Below are positions 18,977 through 27,979 of a stretch of 58,987 nucleotides of DNA, piece after piece. Both the position numbers and the translations under genes were made by a program. Below the pieces are notes generated by a model that saw only the letters and a program-made list of their open reading frames with translations, had not been told where the DNA came from and did not search any database. The stretch comes from Betaproteobacteria bacterium. Lineage in GTDB: Bacteria; Pseudomonadota; Gammaproteobacteria; Burkholderiales; SHXO01. The stretch's first letter is position 1; each line of letters begins with the position of its first letter. Location of the stretch: positions 1 through 58,987 of the forward strand of contig JANXRW010000077.1 in assembly GCA_025356655.1 (NCBI GenBank), given 5' to 3'.

Positions 18977-20397
18977 TCTAGACGAACGTAAGCGAAGTCC
19001 GCCGGCATTTGGTTGATGCCCGCCTTGGGTGAGGCGATCCAATTGGCATAGTGGCCCGGTTCCGTCACCGCCCCCATGAGCGTGCGAACAAAGCTGCGGT
19101 CCTCTTCGCGCGGCAGCCAATCGGCCACGCCCACCTGCCACTGGGCCTCCGAGAGAACCTGTCCCGAGGGACTCACGCGCACGCCCGCCAGGGGCCCGAT
19201 CTTGCGGTTGAAAGCCTTGTGCGGGAGGCTCAGCCGGAAATCCACACCCGCTCGCTCCAGAAGCTTGTTCCAACGCCCGACCCCGCCGTGGGTGTCCTTC
19301 AAGTAGTCGTCGCGCAGTTGCTCGTTGAGGGCATTGAGACAAGGCGCTTGGGTCGGCACGAGCGCTCCGTCAACGATCTGCAACACCGGGTAGGTCGCAT
19401 CGCGCAGCCGGTGGTCATCTTCGATACGAGTCTCGGCAAAACGTCCCTTGATCCCGCAGCTATAGAACGTGGCTGCGTTGGAGGACAGGTCCGACCCGAA
19501 CAGGTCCAGTGTCACGCTCATGTGGAAGTTCAGGTACCGCTGGACGGTGGGGAGGTCGATCACGCCGAGGCGCCGCAGGGTGGCCGGGTCGTCCGTGGCG
19601 TGGGTGCGCATCACCTCGGCGGTGCGCAGTAGGATGCGCCCGATGCCCGACTCGCCGATGAACATGTGGTGCGCTTCCTCCGTCAACATGAAGCGCGCCG
19701 TGCGCGCCAGTGGATCGAAGCCCGATTCCGCCAGTGCGCAGAGCTGGAACTTGCCGTCGCGGTCGGTGCAGAAGGTGAACATAAAGAAAGAGAGCCAATC
19801 TGGGGTTGGCTCGTTGAAAGCGCCCAGGATGCGGGGGTTGTCGGCATCGCCGGAGCGCCGCTCGAGGAGGGCTTCGGCCTCCTCGCGTCCGTCGCGACCA
19901 AAGTGTCGATGCAGCAAATAGACCATGGCCCAGAGGTGCCGGCCTTCCTCCACGTTCACCTGGTAGAGGTTGCGCAGATCGTAGAGCGAAGGGGCGGTGG
20001 CGCCCAGGTGACGCTGTTGTTCCACCGAGGCGGGTTCGGTGTCTCCCTGGGTGACGATGATGCGCCTGAGCGTGGAGCGGTACTCACCGGGGACCTCCTG
20101 CCAGGCGGGCTCCCCCAAGTGGTCGCCGAAGTTCACCTGGCGTTCGGCCTCCTGGGGGGCAAGGAAGATCCCCCAGCGGTAGTCGCGCATACGCACGTGA
20201 TCGAAATGGGCCCAGCCCGAGGGCTCGACGCTCACTGCCGTGCGCAGGTAGACGTCCCGCGTGCTGGAGCCATCCGGTCCCATGTCATCCCACCAGTTGA
20301 GGAAGCGCGGTTGCCAGTGCTCCAAGGCGCGCTGCAGCGTACGGTCGCCCGCCAGGTCCACGTTGTTGGGGATGCTGCTCGTGTAGTCGATGCTCAT
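18973..20397 (-). CDS. boxB: benzoyl-CoA 2,3-epoxidase, oxygenase component BoxB
   Basis: A 474-residue diiron enzyme that epoxidises benzoyl-CoA in the aerobic CoA-dependent benzoate pathway. Two iron-binding motifs are visible, VEEGRHLW and TEEAHHMF, each giving the Glu and His ligands of a four-helix diiron site. N-terminal WQPRFLNWWDDMGPDG and C-terminal TEPGHYANWIASPKAGINQM are strongly BoxB-like. Length is full. ATG 20397 follows a GGAGAC. It is the last gene of the boxR-boxC-boxB order. The partner reductase BoxA is not in the window. Confidence 0.97.
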   Translation of the reverse strand: MSIDYTSSIPNNVDLAGDRTLQRALEHWQPRFLNWWDDMGPDGSSTRDVYLRTAVSVEPSGWAHFDHVRMRDYRWGIFLAPQEAERQVNFGDHLGEPAWQEVPGEYRSTLRRIIVTQGDTEPASVEQQRHLGATAPSLYDLRNLYQVNVEEGRHLWAMVYLLHRHFGRDGREEAEALLERRSGDADNPRILGAFNEPTPDWLSFFMFTFCTDRDGKFQLCALAESGFDPLARTARFMLTEEAHHMFIGESGIGRILLRTAEVMRTHATDDPATLRRLGVIDLPTVQRYLNFHMSVTLDLFGSDLSSNAATFYSCGIKGRFAETRIEDDHRLRDATYPVLQIVDGALVPTQAPCLNALNEQLRDDYLKDTHGGVGRWNKLLERAGVDFRLSLPHKAFNRKIGPLAGVRVSPSGQVLSEAQWQVGVADWLPREEDRSFVRTLMGAVTEPGHYANWIASPKAGINQMPADFAYVRLD

Positions 20398-20430
20398 TGC
20401 GGTCTCCTCAGGCGGGGGCGTTGCCGACGC

Positions 20431-22116
20431 CTAGACGCGTTCCCAATTCAAGCCGGCGCGCTTGCCGGTGCCGTACACCTTGAGTGCCCCCGCCTCCCCC
20501 ACCGCATTGGGGCGGCTAAAAATCCAGTTCTGCCAGGCCGACAAGCGGCCAAAGATTCGCGTGTTCTGGTTCTCCCGCTGACCAAAGCGCAGGTTGGCCT
20601 CCATGCCCGTGAGCGCGTCGGGCGAAAGGCTGGCGCGCTCTTCTAGCGTGATGCGCAGTTCCTCGTCCCAGTCCAGGTCGTCCGGGGCCGCGGTGATGAG
20701 GCCCCATTCCAGCGCCTCGGCCGCCGCGAGCGGCAGGCCCTGAAGCGCGCCTAGCGCTTCGAGCAGGGGCGAGTCGCCATAGAAGCGTGCCGCGAGTCGA
20801 TGGCTTCCGGCGACCGTGGGGAAGGGGCCAAAATTCATGGGCGAGAGCGTGACCTGGGGTGCTTCGGGTGAAGGGTCGGCGGGTGCCAGCATGTAGCTGC
20901 GATCCGCGGCCAGCGCCAGTTCCAGCAGCGTACCGGCGAAGCAGGAGCCCGGTTCGATTAGGGCGAAGATGGTGCGCGAGGACACCTCCAGGCGTGCGAG
21001 GGTGCGCCGAAGCATGCCCGTGATCTCCCGCACGAACCAGTCCGCTGCGTGGGTGGCGAGCATGCTGTCGGCTAGGAGAACGCCCGCCGCGTCACCGCGG
21101 GTGCGCAGCAGCCAAGTGCCCAGTTCCAGGTGGTTGGTGCGCAACTGCAGGATGGCGTCGTCGAGTTCTCGGGCGAACTGCAGCGGCCACCAGGCCGCGC
21201 CTGCTTCGTGGATGGCCTCCAGGCTGTTGGGCCCACCCGTGGGTGGGGCGAGGACCGTGAGGTTCGCGCGGCGGGCGCCCGGGTCCAGGCTCACCTCCAA
21301 GTACCGGTATCGGTACCCGGACGGGCTGTCCTCGCGGGCGAGTTCGGGCAGTTCGATCCCCTTGGCCTGGGCGGGTCGCGGGCATTGCTGCGCGAGGGCG
21401 AGCGCCTCCTCGCGCACGCGCAGGGCGAACTGTTGGGGACGCACGACCTCGTCCACCAGTCGCCACTGCTGGGCTCGCGCGCCGCGGATCCCCTCGCTCG
21501 TGGTGCAAAAAATGTCTGCCAGGTCGCGGCGCACTCGGCGCTTGTCGGTTAACCGCGTGAGGCCGCCGGTACCCGGGAGCACGCCGAGTAGCGGGATCTC
21601 CGGCAGGCTCACCGCCGAGGAACGGTCATCGACCAGCAGGAGGCGGTCACAGGCGAGCGCAAGCTCGTAGCCGCCACCCGCCGTTGTGCCGTTACAGGCG
21701 GCCAGGAATTTCAAGCTGCCGTTGGCGCTCGAGTCCTCCATGCCGTTTCGGGTCTCGTTGGTGAAGCGGCAGAAATTCACCTTCCAGGCGTGGGAGGACA
21801 GCCCCAGCATGAAGATGTTCGCGCCGGAACAAAACACCCGATCGCGCGCGCTGGTGAGGACAACGGTGCGGATCTCCGGGTGCTCGAAGCGCAGCCGCTG
21901 CAGGGCATCGTGCAGTTCGATGTCCACTCCCAGGTCGTAGGAGTTCAGCTTGAGCTTGTAACCCGGGCGTAGCCCCGCGTCCTCGTTCACATCCAGCCGG
22001 AGTGTGGCCACGGGGGCGTCAAAGCTTAGTTTCCAGTGGCGGTAGCGAGCGGGGTGGGTGCGGAAGTCCACCGGGGCCGGCTCCCCGTCCCGGTCCTGCG
22101 GGGTCGTACTATCCAT
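20431..22116 (-). CDS. boxC: 2,3-epoxybenzoyl-CoA dihydrolase BoxC
   Basis: A 561-residue crotonase-superfamily enzyme that opens the ring of epoxybenzoyl-CoA, giving a dehydroadipyl-CoA semialdehyde and formate. Two crotonase-like halves are present. The first has RVFCSGANIFMLGLSSHAWK and GGGYELALACDRLLLVDD. The second has PGSCFAGTLLELALAADRSY. The N-terminal RPGYKLKLNSYDLGVDIELH and the C-terminal region (NPNAVG-like FSRPNAVGEAGALKVYGTGK) are characteristic. Start overlaps the boxR stop by eight bases, so the two genes are translationally coupled. Boundary with boxB is 33 bases. Confidence 0.97.
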   Translation of the reverse strand: MDSTTPQDRDGEPAPVDFRTHPARYRHWKLSFDAPVATLRLDVNEDAGLRPGYKLKLNSYDLGVDIELHDALQRLRFEHPEIRTVVLTSARDRVFCSGANIFMLGLSSHAWKVNFCRFTNETRNGMEDSSANGSLKFLAACNGTTAGGGYELALACDRLLLVDDRSSAVSLPEIPLLGVLPGTGGLTRLTDKRRVRRDLADIFCTTSEGIRGARAQQWRLVDEVVRPQQFALRVREEALALAQQCPRPAQAKGIELPELAREDSPSGYRYRYLEVSLDPGARRANLTVLAPPTGGPNSLEAIHEAGAAWWPLQFARELDDAILQLRTNHLELGTWLLRTRGDAAGVLLADSMLATHAADWFVREITGMLRRTLARLEVSSRTIFALIEPGSCFAGTLLELALAADRSYMLAPADPSPEAPQVTLSPMNFGPFPTVAGSHRLAARFYGDSPLLEALGALQGLPLAAAEALEWGLITAAPDDLDWDEELRITLEERASLSPDALTGMEANLRFGQRENQNTRIFGRLSAWQNWIFSRPNAVGEAGALKVYGTGKRAGLNWERV

Positions 22117-22960
22117 TGACTACGTCTCCTCGCGGATGGGGCTCGCGCCCCAGCATCTGCACCAGTTGTTCAAGACTCCGGTCCACGCCCTGGCCGGAGG
22201 TGTCCACGACCCAGTCGGCCTGGGCGTAGAGCGGAGCCCGGGCTTCTAAGATTCGGCGCAGGTCCGCCATGGCCTCCGCCCTGCCTGCCATGGGGCGCAG
22301 GTCTCCTTGGCCGACCACGCGCGCCATGTGTTCCTCGGGGCTCGCCCGCAGCCACGCCGTGAGGCAGTGGCTGCGCAACAGGGCGAAGGTGCTGGGTTCG
22401 GAGACCATGCCCCCGCCGGCCGCGATGACCAGGGCCTGGTCTTGGCCCAGCAGGTGCTCCAGGCACTGTCGCTCCAGGCGACGGTAGCCGGCCTGGCCGA
22501 GGCACGCAAAAACCTCCGGAAGGCTCATGCCCGCCTGCGCCTCCACCGCCGCATCGAGTTCAACAAACGCCACGCCGCGGTGTTTCGCGAGCAGGGCGCC
22601 CAGGGTGGACTTGCCGGCCCCGCGCAGGCCCAAGAGGGCCACGCGGTGGCCGCGCGGGCGCCCGCCACTGGGCCTGCCCGGCGCACTCCTGCCATCGGCC
22701 AGGAGTTCACCCGCGGACATTCCCAGCGCCTGGGCCACGCGGCGCAGCAGTAGGATCGACATGTTCCCGGTGCCGCCCTCAAGCCGGGCGATATAGCGTT
22801 CCGAGACGCCGGAGCGGTGCGCCAGCGCGTGGCGCGCGAGGCGTTGAGCGTCGCGCAGCGTGCGCACCCGTTGTCCCAGCGCGAGAAGGAAGCGCGACTC
22901 CTCGGCTGACTCCGCAGGGCCGTCAGCGGACGGATCAGCGGGTAGGTTGGGTGGGGGCAC
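22109..22960 (-). CDS. boxR: BoxR/BzdR-type regulator (HTH + shikimate kinase-like domain)
   Basis: A 283-residue transcription factor. Residues about 25-90 form an XRE helix-turn-helix (LGQRVRTLRDAQRLARHALA, SERYIARLEGGTGN), and residues 108-275 resemble shikimate kinase with a P-loop GLRGAGKSTLG and an IAAGGGMV motif. This fusion is specific to benzoate regulators in which benzoyl-CoA binds the kinase-like domain and releases repression. It is the first gene of the minus-strand box operon and is divergent from the ligase. A near-consensus promoter and a 14-bp palindrome lie in the gap. Confidence 0.95.
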   Translation of the reverse strand: MPPPNLPADPSADGPAESAEESRFLLALGQRVRTLRDAQRLARHALAHRSGVSERYIARLEGGTGNMSILLLRRVAQALGMSAGELLADGRSAPGRPSGGRPRGHRVALLGLRGAGKSTLGALLAKHRGVAFVELDAAVEAQAGMSLPEVFACLGQAGYRRLERQCLEHLLGQDQALVIAAGGGMVSEPSTFALLRSHCLTAWLRASPEEHMARVVGQGDLRPMAGRAEAMADLRRILEARAPLYAQADWVVDTSGQGVDRSLEQLVQMLGREPHPRGDVVNG

Positions 22961-22990
22961 AGGCCGGCGCTCTTGACGTTCGGAGTCGGT

Positions 22991-23019
22991 ATTATTGTGC
23001 GTGTAATGTGCCCAGTCAA
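22991..23019 (-). promoter_or_regulatory. sigma70-type promoter of boxR-boxC-boxB
   Basis: On the minus strand TTGACT (23019-23014) is followed after 17 bases by AATAAT (22996-22991). The spacing is ideal, about 30 bases ahead of the boxR start. The spacer contains GTGC-type elements that may belong to the regulator site. Confidence 0.65.
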
Positions 23020-23023
23020 GAAA

Positions 23024-23037
23024 AATAGTGCACTATT
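23024..23037. promoter_or_regulatory. 14-bp palindrome, candidate BoxR operator
   Basis: AATAGTGCACTATT is a perfect inverted repeat centred on TGCA, the core reported for BzdR/BoxR operators. It sits between the divergent boxR and ligase promoters, immediately upstream of the boxR -35 box, so one dimer could affect both. Confidence 0.6.
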
Positions 23038-23062
23038 CCTCGAGAGGCCTGTGGCCCCAACC

Positions 23063-23091
23063 TTGACAGGGCGCGCGCACGCCCTTTAACT
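23063..23091 (+). promoter_or_regulatory. sigma70-type promoter of the benzoate-CoA ligase gene
   Basis: TTGACA (23063-23068), 17-base spacer, then TTAACT (23086-23091). This puts transcription start about 70 bases upstream of the ligase ATG. Confidence 0.55.
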
Positions 23092-23169
23092 TGGCGCTGC
23101 CCCGACGCCGTCGGTGACGGTGGGCGAGCCGCGCTGGGGCGAGACGAAGGACAGTCAAAGGAACGACCC

Positions 23170-24765
23170 ATGCCAGGATTGAGCGCCGCGGATCACCGGA
23201 GCGTACCCCCTCGGGTGGCCATCTCGCGGGACTACAACGCCGCCTACGACCTACTCGAGCGCAACATCGGCGCGGGCCGGGGCGAGCGCATCGCCTTCAT
23301 CGACGACGCGGGGAGTTACACCTATGGGGAACTGGGCGCGCGCGTGCAACGCTGCGCCAGGGCGCTTCTCGCATTGGATCTGCGTGCCGAGGAGCGTGTG
23401 ATGTTGTGCCTGCACGACAGCATCGATTTTCCGGTGGCGTTCCTGGGCTGCATCTTCGCCGGCTTGGTACCGGTTCCGGTGAACACGCAGCTTACCCCGG
23501 CGGATTACGCCTACATGCTCGAGGACAGCCGGGCGAGTGCGCTCGTGGTGTCAGCACCGCTCCTCGGGCATTTCAGCCCTGGCCTGCCCAGCCACCGCCA
23601 CCTGCGGCAGGTGATTGTGAGCGGGACCGCTGCGCAGGGGAATCTGAGCCTGGAGGCGCTGCTCGGGGCTCATGAGGTAGCGGCCGAACCGGCCGCTACC
23701 TGTTCCGATGAGCCTTGCTTCTGGCTCTATTCCTCCGGCTCCACTGGGGCACCCAAGGGCACGGTTCACGCCCATTCGAGCCTCGTGCTCACGGCCGAGC
23801 TCTATGCCCGCCCGGTACTCGACTTGGGCGAGCAGGATGTGGTGTTCTCCGCGGCGAAGCTCTTCTTTGCCTATGGGCTTGGCAATGCCCTTACCTTTCC
23901 GATGTCCGTGGGTGCGTGCGCCGTGCTCACCGCCGAACGGCCCACTGCGCAGGTCGTGTTCGACCGCCTGCGGCGCCACCGTCCGACGGTCTTCTATGGC
24001 GTTCCCACGCTCTATGCGTCGCTGATGGCGTCGCCGGACCTGCCAGCGCGCGGCGAACTGGCACTGCGCCTTTGCACCTCGGCCGGCGAGGCCCTGCCCG
24101 CACCGATCGCCCGCAACTGGACGGAGCACTTCGGGGTGGAAGTGCTCGATGGCATCGGCTCCACGGAGATGCTGCACATTTTCGTCTCCAACCGCGCCGG
24201 TGATGTGCGCTACGGCACCACGGGCAAGCCCGTGCCCGGTTACGCGGCACGCTTGGTCGACGACGATGGACAGGCCACGCCCGCGGGCCAAATTGGTGAA
24301 CTGCAGGTCAACGGCCCCACCAGCGCCCTGTGTTATTGGAACAACCGCGACCGCAGCCGGTCCACGTTCTTGGGGCCCTGGACCCGCACCGGCGACAAGT
24401 ACCGCATCGACGACGCGGGTTACTACGTCTACGCCGGGCGCGCCGACGACATGCTCAAGGTGGGCGGCGTCTATGTGTCACCAGCGGAGGTCGAGGCAGC
24501 GTTGGTGACGCACCCTAGCGTGCTGGAAGCGGCCGTTGTCGGGCGGGCGGATGAGGATCAACTGGTGAAACCCGCCGCTTTCGTGGTGCTGCGCGCGGGC
24601 GTGGAGGCCACCTCCGCACTGGAATTGGACTTGAAGCAACACGTGAAGTCCTTGCTCGCTCCCTACAAGTATCCGCGCTGGGTCGAGTTCCTCGAGCAAC
24701 TGCCCAAGACGGCCACCGGTAAGATCCAGCGGTTTCGGCTGCGTGCGGCCGCGAGCCGTGAATAG
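23170..24765 (+). CDS. benzoate-CoA ligase
   Basis: A 531-residue ANL-superfamily ligase that activates benzoate to benzoyl-CoA with ATP. The phosphate loop is YSSGSTGAPKGTVH, adenine-binding motif DGIGSTEMLHIF, hinge GDKYRIDDAGYYVYAGRADD and catalytic lysine in LPKTATGKIQRFRLR. N-terminal DYNAAYDLLERN and the AAKLFFAYGLGNALTFPMSV segment are characteristic of benzoate/4-hydroxybenzoate-CoA ligases. ATG 23170 has AAAGGA upstream. It supplies substrate to BoxB and is divergent from boxR. The downstream hydrolase gene overlaps its stop. Confidence 0.95.
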   Translation: MPGLSAADHRSVPPRVAISRDYNAAYDLLERNIGAGRGERIAFIDDAGSYTYGELGARVQRCARALLALDLRAEERVMLCLHDSIDFPVAFLGCIFAGLVPVPVNTQLTPADYAYMLEDSRASALVVSAPLLGHFSPGLPSHRHLRQVIVSGTAAQGNLSLEALLGAHEVAAEPAATCSDEPCFWLYSSGSTGAPKGTVHAHSSLVLTAELYARPVLDLGEQDVVFSAAKLFFAYGLGNALTFPMSVGACAVLTAERPTAQVVFDRLRRHRPTVFYGVPTLYASLMASPDLPARGELALRLCTSAGEALPAPIARNWTEHFGVEVLDGIGSTEMLHIFVSNRAGDVRYGTTGKPVPGYAARLVDDDGQATPAGQIGELQVNGPTSALCYWNNRDRSRSTFLGPWTRTGDKYRIDDAGYYVYAGRADDMLKVGGVYVSPAEVEAALVTHPSVLEAAVVGRADEDQLVKPAAFVVLRAGVEATSALELDLKQHVKSLLAPYKYPRWVEFLEQLPKTATGKIQRFRLRAAASRE

Positions 24766-25573
24766 CAAAGTGACGAACGGCGCCGCCGGGTCGGTACCGC
24801 AGTACCTGGAGGTAGGCGGAAGGCGCCTCGAATACGTCCGCCTGCCGGGCACCGACCCGGCGGCGCCGGAGCTCGTATTCCTGCACGAGGGCTTGGGCTG
24901 CCTCGCGCTGTGGCGGGATTTCCCCCAGCGCTTGGTGGTTGCCACCGGTCACGGTGCCTTGGTCTACTCGCGCTACGGTTACGGCAGCTCGGCCGTACTT
25001 GAGCGCGCCCGGGAGACGGACTTCATGCACGAGGAGGCACTCGAGGCCCTGCCCGCGCTCTTGGATCAACTGGGCATCGAGCGGCCCGTACTGTTCGGGC
25101 ACAGCGACGGGGGGTCCATCGCGCTGATCCATGCCGCGCGCGCCCGGCGCGCTGTCGCCGCCCTGGTGGTGCTCGCGCCGCACGTGATGGTGGAGGAGTT
25201 CACGCTGGCCGCGATCCGCCAAGCGCGCGAGGCCTTTGCCACCACGGACTTGCCGCAGCGCCTGGGCCGCTACCATCAGGATGCGGTGGCCACGTTCCGG
25301 GGCTGGAATGACATCTGGCTGCATCCGCAGTTCGCCGCCTGGAGCATCGAGGAGATGCTGGCGGAGATTAGCGTTCCGGTCCTCGCTATCCAGGGCCACG
25401 GCGATGAATACGGCACCATGGCGCAGATCGAGCGTATCGCAGAACTCGCACCCGAGGTGCGCTTGGCTATGCTCGAGGACTGCGGCCACTCGCCCCAGCG
25501 CGACCAGCCGCAGGCGGTGATCGAGGCCACGAGCGCATTCCTGCGCGGAATCTCCCGGGCCGGCACCTCCTGA
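24758..25573 (+). CDS. alpha/beta hydrolase of the benzoate cluster
   Basis: A 271-residue alpha/beta-fold hydrolase with nucleophile elbow GHSDGGSIAL, an oxyanion region FLHEGLGCLALWRDFP and a final His in EDCGHSPQRDQP. Such a hydrolase often accompanies box genes and could remove trapped CoA thioesters or open a pathway lactone; the role is inferred. Possible GTG starts are 24743, 24758 and 24770, all overlapping or abutting the ligase stop. I used 24758. It is co-transcribed with the ligase and convergent with the next acyl-CoA ligase. Confidence 0.85.
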   Translation: MNSKVTNGAAGSVPQYLEVGGRRLEYVRLPGTDPAAPELVFLHEGLGCLALWRDFPQRLVVATGHGALVYSRYGYGSSAVLERARETDFMHEEALEALPALLDQLGIERPVLFGHSDGGSIALIHAARARRAVAALVVLAPHVMVEEFTLAAIRQAREAFATTDLPQRLGRYHQDAVATFRGWNDIWLHPQFAAWSIEEMLAEISVPVLAIQGHGDEYGTMAQIERIAELAPEVRLAMLEDCGHSPQRDQPQAVIEATSAFLRGISRAGTS

Positions 25574-25604
25574 TCCGGTGAGCTCGGGGCGTCCTCGCGG
25601 GCGC

Positions 25605-27266
25605 TCAGGTCCCTCGGTGGCTTGGCGCCCGCGCGGTGAGTTCTGCCTCGAGCTCCGCGCGCAACTGGGTTTTCAGCACCTTGCCGTAGTTGTTCTTGGG
25701 CAGGCTCTGCACGAAGCGGTATTGCTTTGGCCGCTTGAAGCGCGCGATGTTCTCCAGGCATAGGGCGTCGAGTTCTTCCGGGCTCACCCCGGTACCGACC
25801 ACGAAGGCCACCACGGCCTCACCCCACTGCGCATCGCGCCGCCCGACGACGGAAACCTCATGCACCCGCGGGTGCTGCAGCAGTACTTCCTCGATCTCGC
25901 GCGGGTAGACGTTGGAGCCGCCCGAGATGATGAGGTCCTTGGAGCGGTCCTTGAGCGTCAGAAAACCCTCGGCATCCAGCGTGCCGAGATCACCCGTCCA
26001 GAGCCAACCTTCGCGCAGTGCCGCGCGCGTTGCTTCCTCGTTACGCCAGTAGCCCGCCATCACCGCGTCGCCGCGCACCAGCACTTCGCCCGTTTCACCG
26101 GGCGGCAACGCCGCACCGGACTCGTTGGCGACACGGACCTCCACCAGGGACTGCGCGACGCCCACGGAGGCGAGCCGCGCCTCCCAGTTCGGGTGATCAT
26201 CACTGGCAATTTGTTCCCGCGACAGGCACGTGATGGTCATGGGCGACTCCCCCTGACCGTAGATCTGCACCAACCGGTTGCCGAGGATGTAGCGGGCGTG
26301 CTTGATGTCCTCCAAGTACATGGGGCCGCCGCCGTAGACCAACGTCTTGAATCCGCCGGGGTCGGCGCCGCAGGCGGCCATGCTCTCCACCAGGCGGCGC
26401 ACCATGGTGGGTGCGGCGAAGAGACAGGCGCGCCCGTGCCATTGGGCAAGGCCGTGCAACTCGGTCGGATCGAACCCGCCTGACTCCGGAACCACGTGGC
26501 GGGCGGCGCGCAGGATAAAGGGCAGGTTGTACATGCCTGCGCCGTGGGAGAAGGGCGCTGCGTAGATCGTCGCATCCTCGCGCGAGATGTCGTCCACGTC
26601 CAAGAAGTAGCAGGCGGTCATGGCTGCCAGGTTGCGCGTGGTCTGCATCACCCCCTTGGGCCGCCCGGTGGTGCCGGAGGTGTAGAAGAGCCAGGCCAGA
26701 TCATCTGGTCCTCGATAGGCGGGCGGCTCCAGCGGGCTGGCCCGCAGCATGCGGGCATGATCCGGACCAGGGACCTGCAGCACGCGTGCGCGCGTAGCGA
26801 TAGCCGCGCTTTGTGCGTCGGAATCCTGCGAGACGAGGAGTAGCGCGGCGGCGGAGTCCTCCAGGATGAAGGCCAGTTCCCGGGGGTGCAACCGCGCATT
26901 GACCGGCACCACCGCCATGCCTGCCCACCAGACGCCCTGGAGCAATTCCAGATACTCCGGCGTGTTGTTCATATAGATCGCGACGCGCTCACCTTCGCTC
27001 AAGCCTAGGTCCCGGCGAAGGAACCCGGCGATACGGGCCGCTCGCTCGGCCAAGCCGGCGTAATCGAGCAGTCGTTTCGTCCCATGGAACAGCGCAGGTG
27101 CGCGGGGGAACAGGCGGGCACTACGAAGCAGGTGGCGGGCGGGGTTCAGGGGGCGGCTCCAGGAAAGGCGCTCCAGGGCCGGGGAACGGGCGCCAAGGAA
27201 GGCGCGCCGAGGCCCTTGAGGAGGCCCCGGGCAGGGTGGGCCTGAGGCCCAACCTGCCCAGGTCAT
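25605..27266 (-). CDS. AMP-dependent acyl-CoA synthetase
   Basis: ANL-family ligase with phosphate loop FYTSGTTGRPKGVM, adenine motif QIYGQGESPMT, hinge GDLGTLDAEGFLTLKDRSKD and catalytic lysine region LPKNNYGKVLKTQLR. It resembles medium/long-chain or aromatic acyl-CoA ligases and is clearly different from the benzoate enzyme upstream. The frame opens at ATG 27266, but family similarity begins near LNPARHLLRSARLFPRAPAL, about 40 residues in. A CTG at 27149 preceded by GGAG fits that point, so the N-terminus is uncertain. It may activate another aromatic or fatty acid. Confidence 0.85.
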   Translation of the reverse strand: MTWAGWASGPPCPGPPQGPRRAFLGARSPALERLSWSRPLNPARHLLRSARLFPRAPALFHGTKRLLDYAGLAERAARIAGFLRRDLGLSEGERVAIYMNNTPEYLELLQGVWWAGMAVVPVNARLHPRELAFILEDSAAALLLVSQDSDAQSAAIATRARVLQVPGPDHARMLRASPLEPPAYRGPDDLAWLFYTSGTTGRPKGVMQTTRNLAAMTACYFLDVDDISREDATIYAAPFSHGAGMYNLPFILRAARHVVPESGGFDPTELHGLAQWHGRACLFAAPTMVRRLVESMAACGADPGGFKTLVYGGGPMYLEDIKHARYILGNRLVQIYGQGESPMTITCLSREQIASDDHPNWEARLASVGVAQSLVEVRVANESGAALPPGETGEVLVRGDAVMAGYWRNEEATRAALREGWLWTGDLGTLDAEGFLTLKDRSKDLIISGGSNVYPREIEEVLLQHPRVHEVSVVGRRDAQWGEAVVAFVVGTGVSPEELDALCLENIARFKRPKQYRFVQSLPKNNYGKVLKTQLRAELEAELTARAPSHRGT

Positions 27267-27292
27267 GCGGGCCCGCTAGGGCCGTTGCGGCA

Positions 27293-27610
27293 TTAGGCCT
27301 TCTTGGCCCAGGCGCTGCACCAACCAGCCGCCGAGACCTGCTTGCCGGGGAAAAGTGCGCAGCCGCCTGCCTTCTCACCTGCTTTACCCTGGTATAACGC
27401 ACAGCCCGCGCATTTCTGCTCGGCTGTGTACTTGGGGAATTTAGCCTTGTCGACTTTGCTGGCATCGGCCTTGTAGCCGAGTGCCGTCGCCTGCGCATCG
27501 GTCTCTGCGACCATGGCGGTTGGGGCGGCGGCGACGACCGTGCGTGCGCCCACCAGCGCCGCGCCGAACAGGGCCGACTGGATCACGAAACTGCGACGAG
27601 TTGATTTCAT
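27293..27610 (-). CDS. high-potential iron-sulfur protein (HiPIP)
   Basis: A 105-residue periplasmic electron carrier. It has a Tat signal (MKSTRRSFVIQSALFGAALV) and a mature domain with four cysteines in HiPIP spacing: CAGCALYQG, GGCALFPG and AGWCSAW, binding one [4Fe-4S] cluster. A typical YKADASKVDKAKFPKYTAEQ segment lies before the first cysteine. ATG 27610 has an AAGGA site. HiPIPs usually carry electrons from cytochrome bc1 to oxidases or reaction centres. Its place behind an acyl-CoA ligase in the box neighbourhood, where boxA is missing, is worth noting. But it is exported and BoxB is cytoplasmic. Confidence 0.93.
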   Translation of the reverse strand: MKSTRRSFVIQSALFGAALVGARTVVAAAPTAMVAETDAQATALGYKADASKVDKAKFPKYTAEQKCAGCALYQGKAGEKAGGCALFPGKQVSAAGWCSAWAKKA

Positions 27611-27979
27611 TCGGAAGGATCCTTATTCAGAGAAGGGTGTCAGGCTCAGGCTCAGGGACTGCACGCCCGAACAGCCTCTCATTATGACGCGAAGCCCGGC
27701 TCGCCGGTTTCTGCCGCTGTTTTGCGGTGACGCCGCGGTCCTCAGGGCATCCGGACGACACGTTGATGCTCTCACCACGGCCGAGGCTGGCGAAGCCCCT
27801 GTTGATCCGGGAGTCCCCGGCGCGAGGTGATCAATTCGTCCTGCAACGCCTGCCCTCCAGGTACAGGCGGGCAAGCCAGAGGAAATTTTGCTACGGGCGA
27901 GCCCCAGCGGAAGGACACATCCTCCCCCCCGCGATGCTAAGCGGCGCCCCGGCCCGGCCGAGCAGCGCGGCGCGCAGCC
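27611..27979. other. intergenic stretch with short tandem repeat
   Basis: No gene seen. A 6-bp unit (CAGGCT CAGGCT CAGGGA) is repeated near 27639-27657, just upstream of the HiPIP gene. The remainder carries the end of the coupled operon. Confidence 0.4.
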
